DNA from: Nocardioides deserti
GTDB lineage: Bacteria > Actinomycetota > Actinomycetes > Propionibacteriales > Nocardioidaceae
NCBI RefSeq assembly: GCF_014266025.1
Contig: NZ_JACMYC010000006.1
Location: 186,001 to 250,000 of the forward strand
Direction of reading: 5' to 3'
DNA length: 64,000 nucleotides
Shown here one piece after another: positions 36,588-45,536 of this stretch. The stretch's first letter is position 1. Each line of letters opens with the position of its first letter. Both the position numbers and the translations under genes were made by a program. Under the pieces are notes generated by a model, which was not told the DNA's origin, searched no databases, and worked only from the letters and a program-made list of their open reading frames with translations.

Positions 36588-37550
36588 GTGACGCAGGTCG
36601 AGGAGCAGGAGGAGCGCTCCACGACCGACCCCGGGCCCGCGCCCGCGCGGCGCACGCGGCGAGGTCCGCGCGTCGCCGCCATGACGGCGTACGCCGTGGC
36701 GCTGGCGGTGTGGTCGCAGCTGCTCGGCATCCCGAACGACACCGTCCAGGTCTTCCTGTGGCTGTGGCTGGCCACGATCGCCTGGAACGTGCAGGAGCCA
36801 CGGCGCCACCACCTCCAGTTCCTGCGGGACTGGTGGCCGCCGGTGGTCGGGCTGGTCATCTACTTCTACAGCCGCGGCCTCACCGACGAGCTCGGCCTGC
36901 CGGTCCACATCACGATGCCGATCCGCGTCGACGAGTGGCTCGGCGGCGGGACGACGCCGACCGAGCACCTCCAGGCGGCGTGGTGCGGCGACCCGTGCAC
37001 GCGGGACCTGCCGCCGCGGTGGTTCGACGTGGCGCTCACGACCGTCTACGCCTCGCACTTCGTCACCGGCCTGACGCTGGCCGCGGTGCTGTGGCTGCGC
37101 AGCCGGCCGGAGTGGGTGCGGTGGATGCGCCGCTACCTGGCGATCAACTTCGGTGCGCTGGTCGTCTACATCCTCTACCCGATGGCGCCCCCGTGGATGG
37201 CCTCGCGCGACGGCTACATGGGCGAGGTCACCCGGATCACCAGTCGCGGCTGGGCCGACCTCGGGCTCGGCCGCTTCGACCTGGTGCTGCAGGGCGTCGG
37301 CAACCCGGTCGCCGCGATGCCGTCGCTGCACGCGGGGATCGCGTTCCTCGTCGCCGGCTACGGGATCCTCCGCCTGCGGACCCGCTGGCGGTGGATGCTC
37401 GCGGCGTACCCCCTCGCGATGTCGCTCGCGCTCGTCTACTTCGCCGAGCACTACGTCATCGACGTCGTCGCCGGCGCCGCGCTCGCCGGGCTGGTGCTCG
37501 CCGGCTGCGGCTGGTGGGAGCGGCGCCAGGACCGCGCGCCGGTCACCTGA
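36588..37550 (+). CDS. PAP2-superfamily membrane phosphatase/phosphotransferase
   Basis: 320 residues with about six membrane helices. The PAP2 active site is seen as PSLHAG (245-250, His248) and the later HYVID (His288, Asp292). The first KxxxxxxRP motif is not obvious, which is typical of the PAP2_3/inositol-phosphorylceramide-synthase-like branch. It probably acts on a lipid phosphate or transfers a phospho-head group; the substrate is unknown. Start: GTG 36588 at the predicted +1; an ATG at 36579 lies inside the -10 box. Confidence 0.85.
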   Translation: MTQVEEQEERSTTDPGPAPARRTRRGPRVAAMTAYAVALAVWSQLLGIPNDTVQVFLWLWLATIAWNVQEPRRHHLQFLRDWWPPVVGLVIYFYSRGLTDELGLPVHITMPIRVDEWLGGGTTPTEHLQAAWCGDPCTRDLPPRWFDVALTTVYASHFVTGLTLAAVLWLRSRPEWVRWMRRYLAINFGALVVYILYPMAPPWMASRDGYMGEVTRITSRGWADLGLGRFDLVLQGVGNPVAAMPSLHAGIAFLVAGYGILRLRTRWRWMLAAYPLAMSLALVYFAEHYVIDVVAGAALAGLVLAGCGWWERRQDRAPVT

Positions 37551-37580
37551 CCGCCACCGACCTCCGGGCAGGATGACCGC

Positions 37581-38732
37581 ATGGACCTCAGCCTCACCGA
37601 CGAGCAGGAGGGCTTCCGGGCCCTCGCGCGGGAGTTCCTCGAGCGCGAGGCCGTGCCGCACCGGATCGAGTGGGACCGCCGCGAGGCCGTCGACACCGCG
37701 ATCATCCCGGCGATGGCCGAGATCGGGTTCTTCGGGCTGACCATCCCCGAGGAGTACGGCGGCCTGGGCGGCGACTACCTCACCTACGTCCTCGCGATGG
37801 AGGAGCTCGGCCGCGCCGACTCCGCCCTGCGCGGGATCGTGTCGGTCTCGAACGGCCTGGTCGGCAAGTCGATCCTCGCCGCCGGCACCGAGGAGCAGAA
37901 GCAGGAGTGGCTGCCGCGCATCGCGTCCGCCGAGGTGCTCGGCTGCTTCGGGCTGACCGAGCCCGACACCGGCTCCGACGCCGGCAACCTCACCTCGCGG
38001 GCGGTGCGCGACGGCGACGACTACGTCATCACCGGCCGCAAGCTGTTCATCACCAACGGCACCTGGGCGCAGGTCGCGCTCGTCTTCGCGCGCACCGGCG
38101 GGCCGGGGCCGCGCGGGGTCACGGCGTTCCTCGTGCCGACCGACGCGCCGGGCTTCGAGGCCCGCGAGATCAAGGGCAAGCTCGGGCTGCGGGGCCAGGC
38201 GACCGCGGAGCTGTTCCTCGACGACGTCCGCGTCCCCGCCTCCGCCCGCCTCGGCGAGGAGGGGCAGGGCTTCAAGATCGCGATGACCACCCTCGACAAA
38301 GGGCGTGTCTCGGTCGCCGCCGGCTGCGTCGGCATCGTGCAGGGCTGCCTGGAGTCCGCGGTCTCCTACGCCACCACCCGCACCCAGTTCGGCCGGCCGA
38401 TCGCGGGCTTCCAGCTCGTGCAGGACCTCATCGCCGACATCTCGCTCGACGCCGACGCCGCCCGCCTGCTCGTGTGGCGGTGCGCGGACCTGATCGACCG
38501 CGAGCAGCCGTTCGGCGTCGCGGCGTCCAAGGCCAAGCTCTTCGCCTCCGAGGCCGCGGTCCGGGCCGCCAACAACGCGATCCAGGTGCACGGCGGGTCG
38601 GGGTACGTCGACGAGTACCCGCCCGCGAAGTACCTCCGCGACGCCCGCGTCATGACCCTCTACGAAGGCACCAGCCAGGTGCAGAAGCTGCTCATCGGGC
38701 GCGCCGAGACCGGCATCAGCGCCTTCGTCTGA
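37581..38732 (+). CDS. Acyl-CoA dehydrogenase
   Basis: 383-residue FAD enzyme that introduces the alpha-beta double bond in acyl-CoA. Motifs: GCFGLTEPDTGSDAG and KLFITNGTWAQ (FAD/substrate), TRTQFGRPIAGFQLVQ, and MTLYEGTSQVQ, where the Glu in LYEGT is the catalytic base position of short- and medium-chain members. Ends 43 bp before an esterase/lipase gene on the same strand, so the two may be co-transcribed. Confidence 0.95.
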   Translation: MDLSLTDEQEGFRALAREFLEREAVPHRIEWDRREAVDTAIIPAMAEIGFFGLTIPEEYGGLGGDYLTYVLAMEELGRADSALRGIVSVSNGLVGKSILAAGTEEQKQEWLPRIASAEVLGCFGLTEPDTGSDAGNLTSRAVRDGDDYVITGRKLFITNGTWAQVALVFARTGGPGPRGVTAFLVPTDAPGFEAREIKGKLGLRGQATAELFLDDVRVPASARLGEEGQGFKIAMTTLDKGRVSVAAGCVGIVQGCLESAVSYATTRTQFGRPIAGFQLVQDLIADISLDADAARLLVWRCADLIDREQPFGVAASKAKLFASEAAVRAANNAIQVHGGSGYVDEYPPAKYLRDARVMTLYEGTSQVQKLLIGRAETGISAFV

Positions 38733-38775
38733 CCCGTACCGCTCCGTCCCTCGCCCCTTCCCAGGAGGATCCTCC

Positions 38776-39720
38776 GTGCCGATCGACCCCCAGCTCGACG
38801 TGCTGCTCCAGCTCATGGCTGGCTCCGGCAGCCCGCCCATGTACGAGCAGACGCCCGAGGACGCGCGCCGGGGCTTCCGGGTGCTCACCGTCGACCTGCG
38901 CGACCCGGCCTCCGTGCCGGCCGTCGACGCGGTCGAGGACATCACCGTCCCGGGCGCCGCGGGGTCGCTGGCCGCGCGGGTCTACCGGCCCGCGGCCGCC
39001 GGCCCGCTACCCACCGTGGCGTTCTTCCACGGCGGCGGCTTCGTCATCGGCGACCTCGACACCCACGACCTGACGTGCCGGACGATCGCCACCCTCTGCG
39101 ACGCCGTCGTCGTCTCCGTCGACTACCGGCTCGCCCCGGAGCACCCCTTCCCCGCCGCGGTGGACGACGCGCTCGCCGCCGCCCGCTGGGTCTCGGACTC
39201 GCTGGCCGACCTGGGCGGTGACGACCGGATGGCCGTCGCCGGGGACTCCGCCGGCGGCAACCTGTCCGCCGTCGTCGCGCAGGCGTTCCGCGACGAGGAC
39301 CGCCCGCTCGCCGCGCAGCTGCTCGTCTACCCCGTCACCGACATGGGCGGCTCCTACCCCTCGCACACCGAGAACGCCGAGGGCTACTTCCTCGACCGCC
39401 CGACGATGGACTGGTTCGGTGCGCAGTACGTCGGCGACCCCTCCGCCCTCGGCGACCCGCGGCTCTCCCCGCTGCACGGCCGCCTCGACGGGCTCGCCCC
39501 CGCGGTCGTCGTCACCGCCGAGCTCGACCCGCTGCGCGACGACGGCGACGCCTACGCCCGGGCGCTGTCCGAGGCCGGTGTCGCCGTCGAGCACCGGGTC
39601 TTCCCGGGCCTCATCCACGGCTTCGTCGACATGGGCCGCCACTCGACCGCGGCCCAGGCCGCCGTCGAGGAGACCTGCGCGCTCTTCCGGAAGGTGCTGC
39701 ACGGCGGGGCGGTGCGTTGA
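38776..39720 (+). CDS. HSL-family esterase/lipase
   Basis: 314-residue hormone-sensitive-lipase-like hydrolase with oxyanion HGGG (85-88), nucleophile GDSAGG (156-161, Ser158), the acid in ELDPLRDDG and the catalytic His in GLIHGF. Cytosolic, with no signal peptide. The GTG at 38776 has a strong AGGAGG seven bases upstream. Its stop overlaps the next start as TTGA. Confidence 0.92.
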   Translation: MPIDPQLDVLLQLMAGSGSPPMYEQTPEDARRGFRVLTVDLRDPASVPAVDAVEDITVPGAAGSLAARVYRPAAAGPLPTVAFFHGGGFVIGDLDTHDLTCRTIATLCDAVVVSVDYRLAPEHPFPAAVDDALAAARWVSDSLADLGGDDRMAVAGDSAGGNLSAVVAQAFRDEDRPLAAQLLVYPVTDMGGSYPSHTENAEGYFLDRPTMDWFGAQYVGDPSALGDPRLSPLHGRLDGLAPAVVVTAELDPLRDDGDAYARALSEAGVAVEHRVFPGLIHGFVDMGRHSTAAQAAVEETCALFRKVLHGGAVR

Positions 39721-40184
39721 CCGTGGCTGCCGCACTCTCCGCCCGCGACGTGGTGCTCGCGGTCGCGCCCAGCGCGCTCGGGCTGGTCGACCCGACCACC
39801 CTCTCGCCGCGCGCCCTCACGGCGTACCGCCTCGGGCTCACCGCCACCACCTCCGCCTCCACCCTGGACGGGCTTCGCGACCCGGAGCTGCACGCGCCAC
39901 CCGCCGTCCAGTGGCTCTCCGCCGCCGCCGTCGCCGGGCTGACCTGGCGGACCATGCCGCGTTGGGAACGCGCCGACGTCGCCTTCCACCGCTGGCTCAC
40001 CGACCACGGCCTGCGCCGGTCCCGCCTCGTCGTCTCCGCGGCCTCCGCCGCCGCCCTGCTCGCGATCGCCGCCATCGAGCGGAGGCGCGCGGCCCAGGAA
40101 GCCGTCACTGTCGACGACACGGGCGACGACACGGGCGACGACGCGGGCGACGACGCGGGCGACGAGGTCCCGGCTGACGACTAG
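39717..40184 (+). CDS. Small protein with acidic repeat tail, unknown function
   Basis: 155 residues, no family recognised. A possible weak membrane segment lies at about 103-118 (LVVSAASAAALLAIAAIE). The C-terminus is DD-TGDD-type repeats encoded by four to five 12-nt tandem units (40117-40167), which could vary by slippage. Start TTG 39717 overlaps the upstream stop (TTGA); a GTG at 39723 is the alternative. Translational coupling to the esterase suggests it is real. Confidence 0.6.
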   Translation: MTVAAALSARDVVLAVAPSALGLVDPTTLSPRALTAYRLGLTATTSASTLDGLRDPELHAPPAVQWLSAAAVAGLTWRTMPRWERADVAFHRWLTDHGLRRSRLVVSAASAAALLAIAAIERRRAAQEAVTVDDTGDDTGDDAGDDAGDEVPADD

Positions 40185-40271
40185 TCCAACGGCAGCTTGC
40201 CGTTTCGGTCAGTCCGCGGCAGGAGAGACTCCTGGACATCGGCACCACCCCCACCCGCACGCGGAGGCACG

Positions 40272-40493
40272 ATGACGCTCGTCCTGGTTCTCTCGGTCCT
40301 CGCGTTCGCAGTCGTCGCCGTGCTCGTCTACGACTGGCGCCGGTCGAGCCGGCTGAAGAAGCAGCTCGCCGACGGCACCACCACGCGCCTGCCCGGCAAG
40401 GCCGGCCGCGACGTGACCGCGGACCCGGCCGTCTCCCAGGCGACCGCCGACGCGGTCGCCCGCGGCATGCACGGCGGCGGCTCCGGCCTCTGA
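40272..40493 (+). CDS. Small single-pass membrane protein
   Basis: 73 residues. One N-terminal membrane helix (about residues 2-19, LVLVLSVLAFAVVAVLVY) is followed by the basic cluster WRRSSRLKK and a short cytosolic tail. The ATG at 40272 has GGAGG just upstream. No family recognised. Confidence 0.6.
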   Translation: MTLVLVLSVLAFAVVAVLVYDWRRSSRLKKQLADGTTTRLPGKAGRDVTADPAVSQATADAVARGMHGGGSGL

Positions 40494-40746
40494 CCGGCGT
40501 CGCGGGCGCCGCGCCAGGTCCTGCCCGTCCCCGCGCGCTGGCGGGTCGTCGTGCAAGGGCTGCGGCGTCGACGATCGTTCAATTGCGCCGGGATGTCGCG
40601 CAACAGGCCCGGTCAGCCGCTGAAACCGCGCAATTGCGCCGAAGTGTTCCGCCCAGAGTCGCGGTCGTGTGCCGGAGGACGAGCCGGGGCGCGTGGCGGG
40701 GCACACGACCCCGGCCCCGAACCACGGCCGGCCCGCCGACGGCGGA
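40494..40746. other. Intergenic region with palindromes
   Basis: 253 bp between convergent genes. Holds two copies of CAATTGCGCCG (40580-40590, 40631-40641), of which the second lies in a perfect palindrome GCGCAATTGCGC (40628-40639), and the 48-nt palindrome copy 5. No coding frame is supported. Confidence 0.65.
40663..40710. repeat. 48-nt palindromic repeat, copy 5
   Basis: Arms GGTCGTGTGCC (40663-40673) and GGCACACGACC (40700-40710). The interior differs most from the other copies, but the length is again exactly 48 nt. It lies 36 bp past the stop of RNase Z. Confidence 0.88.
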
Positions 40747-41658
40747 CTACCGCCGGGTCGGCACGGCGACGACGTCGAGGTCGCGGGCGGCGTGGACGTC
40801 GGGGTGGTGACGACCGGCGTCGCGGGCGAAGAGCTCCTCATCGGGATGACGGGCGGAGTAGTGGGTGAGGACGAGCCGGCGGGCGCCGGCCTCGGCGGCG
40901 AGGCGGCCGGCCTGGCCGGCGGTGAGGTGGGCGTAGCGGGCGGCGAGCTCCTCCTCGCCGTCGAGGTACGTCGCCTCGCTGACGAGCAGGTCGACTCCGG
41001 CGGCCAGGTCGAGGGCGCCGTCGCACCACCGCGTGTCCATGACGAACGCGAACGACTGTCCGGGCCGGTGCTCGCTCACCTCCTCGAGCGCCACGCGGCG
41101 GCCGTCCACGACGAGCGACCCGGCCCGCTGCAGCTCGCCGACAGCGGGGCCGGTGATCCCGCGGGCGGCGAGCGCCTCGGGCAGCATCCGGCGGCCGTCC
41201 GGCTCCTGTAACCGCCAGCCGTAGGTCTCGACCCGGTGGTCGAGCTCGCCGGCACTCAGCACGAGCCCGCCCCAGTCGTCGACCGGACCGGCCGCCGACA
41301 CGGGGTGGAGCCGCACGTCGGGCGTGGCGACCGCGGCGCTCGCGTCGAGCAGCCGCTCGACGTAGGGCAGCCCGGACGCCGGGAAGTACAGGTCGACCGG
41401 CCGGGTCACCCCGTCGACGACCATCCGCTGCAGCACGCCCGGGAGGCCGAGGCAGTGGTCGCCGTGCAGGTGGGTCAGGCAGATGCGGGTGATGCTCGCC
41501 GCGCCGAGGCCGGCGAAGGTCAGCTGGCGCTGCGTCCCCTCCCCCGGGTCGAGCAGGACCACCTCGTCGTCCCATCGCAGCGCCGCCGCCTGGTGGGCGC
41601 GCGTGCGCGTCGGCACCATCGAGGCGGTGCCGAGCACGACCAGCTCGCGCACGCTCAC
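40747..41658 (-). CDS. rnz: Ribonuclease Z
   Basis: Endonuclease that matures tRNA 3' ends. 303 residues of MBL fold with the zinc motif THLHGDH (62-68), N-terminal VLGTASMVPTRTR, DPGEGTQRQL, and the late VMDTR, LVSEATY and HYSARH motifs specific to RNase Z. The first stretch lacks the GTG(S/A)xG of some members but fits actinobacterial forms. Its start is 5 bp from the stop of the PucR-type regulator. Confidence 0.93.
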   Translation of the reverse strand: MSVRELVVLGTASMVPTRTRAHQAAALRWDDEVVLLDPGEGTQRQLTFAGLGAASITRICLTHLHGDHCLGLPGVLQRMVVDGVTRPVDLYFPASGLPYVERLLDASAAVATPDVRLHPVSAAGPVDDWGGLVLSAGELDHRVETYGWRLQEPDGRRMLPEALAARGITGPAVGELQRAGSLVVDGRRVALEEVSEHRPGQSFAFVMDTRWCDGALDLAAGVDLLVSEATYLDGEEELAARYAHLTAGQAGRLAAEAGARRLVLTHYSARHPDEELFARDAGRHHPDVHAARDLDVVAVPTRR

Positions 41659-41662
41659 CTGC

Positions 41663-42895
41663 TCAGCCGGCCGAACCGCACGCCATCATCGCGAGCTCGA
41701 GCAGCAGCTTGTCGCGCGGGTCGGCGAGCGAGCGGCCGGTGAGCTGCTCGATCTGCTTGAGGCGGTAGATCACGGTGTTGCGGTGGCAGTAGATCTCCTC
41801 GGCCGCGTGCGTGGGCGAGCCGCCGTGGCGCAGCAGCGCCGCGAGGGTGTCGAGCAGGGTCCGGGCCTGCGCCTCGGGCTGGTTGAGGATCGGGCCGAGG
41901 GTGCGGGCGAGCAGCAGTGGAGCGACCTGGGGGCTGCCGGCGAGCAGGACCTCGGGCAGCCGCTCGGTGACGGGTACGACGCCGCGGCCGGCGCGCGGGA
42001 GCGTCTCGGCGGCGCGGCACGCCAGCTGGAACGCCGTGGCGAAGCCGGCGAGGCCGTCGGGCGCCGCGGCCACGCCCATCCGCCCGGCGGCGTACGGCTC
42101 GAACAGCTCCGCGATCCCCGGCTCGTCGGGCAGCGGCCCGGCCAGCAGGCCGAAGTAGATCCCCGCGCGGACGTGCCAGCGGGCGACGACGCCGAGCCGG
42201 TCGAGCCGGTCCTCGGCGGGGCCGAGGGAGTCCGGCGGGTCGTCGTAGAGCGCGACCACGCAGGCGACGGCGTCCTCGGCGCCGAGGTCGAGCACCGTGC
42301 GCGCCTCCTCGGCGAAGTCCGGGTCCGCACCCCGGCCCTCGAGCAGCCCGTCGAGCACCGACTGCTGGCGTTGCAGGTCGTGGCGCTGGAGGCGGGCGGC
42401 CTCGCGGCGGTAGGCCTCGATGAGGACGGCGTTCTGGACGTCGAGGTTCGACCACACCGTGCCGCCGGCGGCGAGCAGCACCCGGTCGTCGACCAGGCCC
42501 TCGGGCGCGGTCGCCGAGCGGGCGATGAGCGCCTCCCACAGCACCCGCGCGCCGAGCATGTAGGCGTTGAGCACCAGCTCCAGCGGCACGCCCTGCCGCG
42601 CGCGCCGCCGGCCGGTCTCGCGCCAGACGTCGGTCGCGGTCTGGTTGCCCGACGGCCGCTGTCCCGACAGCACCTCGAGACCGCGACGGATGTGCACGCG
42701 GGTGCTCTCCCTGACGTCGACGCGCAGCTCGGGGCCGATCCGCTCGTAGAGGTGCGCGTCCCGCTCGAAGAGCGCCAGCGTGATGCTGTCCGCGATCGTG
42801 TCCGACTGGTCGAGGAGCAGCGCCCACGCCTGCGCCGCGGCGTCGGCCGCAGGCGCGTCCGGCGTCGCGCCGGCGGTCGGGTGGGCGGAGCGCAT
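41663..42895 (-). CDS. PucR/CdaR-type transcriptional regulator
   Basis: 410 residues. The C-terminal HTH_30 domain is clear: ALLRHGGSPTHAAEEIYCHR, then NTVIYRLKQIEQLTGRSL (about 345-395). The middle GGDEF-like region (VVALYDDPPD) and the N-terminal part are typical of the family, whose members respond to purine- or amino-acid-related ligands. Divergent from the five-gene ABC importer at 43068-48052, so it probably controls that operon; the inducer is unknown. The ATG at 42895 fits the family length. Confidence 0.88.
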   Translation of the reverse strand: MRSAHPTAGATPDAPAADAAAQAWALLLDQSDTIADSITLALFERDAHLYERIGPELRVDVRESTRVHIRRGLEVLSGQRPSGNQTATDVWRETGRRRARQGVPLELVLNAYMLGARVLWEALIARSATAPEGLVDDRVLLAAGGTVWSNLDVQNAVLIEAYRREAARLQRHDLQRQQSVLDGLLEGRGADPDFAEEARTVLDLGAEDAVACVVALYDDPPDSLGPAEDRLDRLGVVARWHVRAGIYFGLLAGPLPDEPGIAELFEPYAAGRMGVAAAPDGLAGFATAFQLACRAAETLPRAGRGVVPVTERLPEVLLAGSPQVAPLLLARTLGPILNQPEAQARTLLDTLAALLRHGGSPTHAAEEIYCHRNTVIYRLKQIEQLTGRSLADPRDKLLLELAMMACGSAG

Positions 42896-43024
42896 GAAGG
42901 CACGTTCGCACTCCCCGCACAAAGAGCACCAGCCCCGACCGAGGTTCGGGGCGGCCCGTCCAACCGAATCTGTGCGTCGCGCCCAATGCGCATCCTGTGC
43001 GCGGGCACCAAGGTGGTGCGCGTC

Positions 43025-43051
43025 ACACCCCGAGGACCCGCCTTGGGGTGT
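43025..43051 (+). promoter_or_regulatory. Leader hairpin upstream of the ABC importer operon
   Basis: ACACCCCGAGG (43025-43035) pairs over 11 bp with CCTTGGGGTGT (43041-43051), including one G-U pair, around a 5-nt loop. It ends seven bases before the GGGAGG ribosome site of the first importer gene and could control translation or be an operator. Confidence 0.5.
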
Positions 43052-43067
43052 CCGTCCGGGAGGTCCG

Positions 43068-43928
43068 TTGCCGCCGTCTCCGAGCAGCCCCGACAGACCC
43101 ACAGGCAGCCCCACAGGCAGCCCCGGAGGCAGCCCGGCCGCCACCGGTGCCGTCACCGGGTCCACGGCCCTGGCGCTGCGCGGTGTGACGGTCACCTTCG
43201 GCGGCGTCAAGGCCCTCACCGGCGTCGACCTCGCGGTCGCGCCCGGCACGGTCCACGGCGTCATCGGCCCGAACGGCGCCGGCAAGACCACACTGTTCAA
43301 CGTCGCGTGCGGCTTCGTGGTGCCCGACGAGGGCACGATCGAGCGCCGCGGGGAGCGGCTCACCCGGCTCCGGCCGCACGACCTGGCCGGCCTCGGGACG
43401 GCCCGCACCCTGCAGGGCCTGGGGCTCTTCGACCGCGTGACCGTCCTCGAGAACGTCCTCGTCGGCGCCGACCGCCACGCCCGCTCCGGCTTCCTCACCG
43501 CGCTGCTGGGCCTCCCCCGCGCGGCCCGCGAGGACCGCGCGCTGCGCGAGCGGGCGATGGCCGTGCTCGACCGCCTCGGCATCGCGTCGTACGCCGCCCG
43601 CTACCCCGGCAGCCTGCCGTACCCGGTCCGCAAGCGGGTCGCGCTGGCTCGCGCGCTCGCGGCCGAGCCCGACCTGCTGCTGCTCGACGAGCCGGCGAGC
43701 GGCCTGGGCGCGGACGACATGACCGAGCTCGGCGACCTGGTGCAGTCGCTGGCGGCCGAGCAGGGCGTCTCGGTCCTGCTGGTGGAGCACCACATGGACC
43801 TGGTGATGCGCGTCTGCGACGAGATCACCGTCCTCGACTTCGGCCGCCGCATCGCCTCCGGCACGCCGGCGCAGGTGCGCGACGACCCGGCCGTCCTGGC
43901 GGCGTACCTCGGCGAGCAGGTGGGCTGA
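43068..43928 (+). CDS. livG: Branched-chain amino acid-type ABC importer ATPase (LivG-like)
   Basis: First ATPase of a five-gene importer, 286 residues. Walker A GPNGAGKTT, Walker B LLLLDEPASGLG and the switch VEHHMDLVM are intact. The C-loop reads LPYPVRKRVALARAL, with Pro where related LivG proteins have Gly, which is unusual. TTG 43068 was chosen because GGGAGG precedes it; an in-frame GTG at 42972 lies in the promoter region. The N-terminus carries a Pro-Thr-Gly-Ser repeat from three 12-nt units (43099-43134). The start is uncertain. Confidence 0.85.
   Translation: MPPSPSSPDRPTGSPTGSPGGSPAATGAVTGSTALALRGVTVTFGGVKALTGVDLAVAPGTVHGVIGPNGAGKTTLFNVACGFVVPDEGTIERRGERLTRLRPHDLAGLGTARTLQGLGLFDRVTVLENVLVGADRHARSGFLTALLGLPRAAREDRALRERAMAVLDRLGIASYAARYPGSLPYPVRKRVALARALAAEPDLLLLDEPASGLGADDMTELGDLVQSLAAEQGVSVLLVEHHMDLVMRVCDEITVLDFGRRIASGTPAQVRDDPAVLAAYLGEQVG
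43099..43134 (+). repeat. Three 12-nt tandem repeats in livG
   Basis: CCACAGGCAGCC twice (43099-43110, 43111-43122), then CCGGAGGCAGCC (43123-43134). They encode PTGS-PTGS-PGGS in the N-terminal extension. Confidence 0.8.
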
Positions 43929-43931
43929 CCC

Positions 43932-44645
<714 letters not shown>

Positions 44646-44657
44646 GCGGGAGACCAC

Positions 44658-45536
44658 GTGCAACAGCTCCTCAACACCGCCCTCGGCGGCCTGACGCTCG
44701 GCATGGTCTACGCCGCGTTCGCGCTCGCCCTGGTGCTCATCTGGCGCTCGACGCGGGTGGTGAACTTCGCCCAGGCCCCGATGGCGATGGTGACGACGTT
44801 CGTCGCGCTGGTCATCGTCGACGCCGGCCACTCCTACTGGCTGGCCTTCGCTGCGGCGCTGGCCAGCGGGCTGGTGCTGGGCGCGGTCATCGAGCGCGTG
44901 GTGGTCCGCCCGGTCGAGGGCGGCCCCGAGATCAACGCCGTCATCCTCACCCTCGGCCTGTTCATCGTGCTCCACGCGCTGGCGGCGGTGATCTTCGGCA
45001 ACCGCTACCGCAGCTTCCCGGCCCCGTTCGGCGTCCGCGGCATCGAGGTCGGCGGGACGACCATCGCGCTGACCGGCTTCGGGATCTTCACGATCCTCGC
45101 GGTGCTGGTGACGATGGGGCTGCTCCTCCTGCTCTTCCAGCGCACCGACATCGGGCTGCGGATGCGCGCCTCGGCGTTCAACCCCGAGGTCGCCCGGCTG
45201 CTCGGCGTCCGGGTCGGGCGGATGCTCACGCTCGGCTGGGCGCTGGCCTCCGTGGTGGGCTCGCTGGCCGGGCTGCTCATCGCCGGCGGCAGCCTGGTCC
45301 ACCCCGGCTACATGGACTCCGTCGTCGTCTACGGCTTCGTCGCAGCCGTGCTCGGCGGGCTCGACAGCCCGTTCGGCGCCGTCGTCGGCGGACTGCTGCT
45401 CGGGCTCGCGCTCTCCTTCGTGAGCGGGTACGTCGGGTCGCAGCTGGTCGCGCTCGCCGCGCTGGTGATCCTCATGCTCGTGCTGGTCCTCCGGCCGGGT
45501 GGCCTCTTCGCCCAGACCGCGGCGAGGAGGGTCTGA
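44658..45536 (+). CDS. livH: Branched-chain amino acid-type ABC importer permease (LivH-like)
   Basis: 292-residue permease with about eight membrane helices. It begins QQLLNTALGGLTLGMVYAAF, the LivH signature N-terminus, and has the cytosolic coupling segment MRASAFNPEVARLLGVRVG. GTG start, 12 bp after livF. It forms the heterodimeric channel with the next gene product. Confidence 0.92.
   Translation: MQQLLNTALGGLTLGMVYAAFALALVLIWRSTRVVNFAQAPMAMVTTFVALVIVDAGHSYWLAFAAALASGLVLGAVIERVVVRPVEGGPEINAVILTLGLFIVLHALAAVIFGNRYRSFPAPFGVRGIEVGGTTIALTGFGIFTILAVLVTMGLLLLLFQRTDIGLRMRASAFNPEVARLLGVRVGRMLTLGWALASVVGSLAGLLIAGGSLVHPGYMDSVVVYGFVAAVLGGLDSPFGAVVGGLLLGLALSFVSGYVGSQLVALAALVILMLVLVLRPGGLFAQTAARRV

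Noticed and set aside
35562-38945. Antisense frame of 1127 codons opposite hydrolase, PAP2 and acyl-CoA dehydrogenase genes
   Set aside because: No domain, and all three opposing genes have intact motifs.
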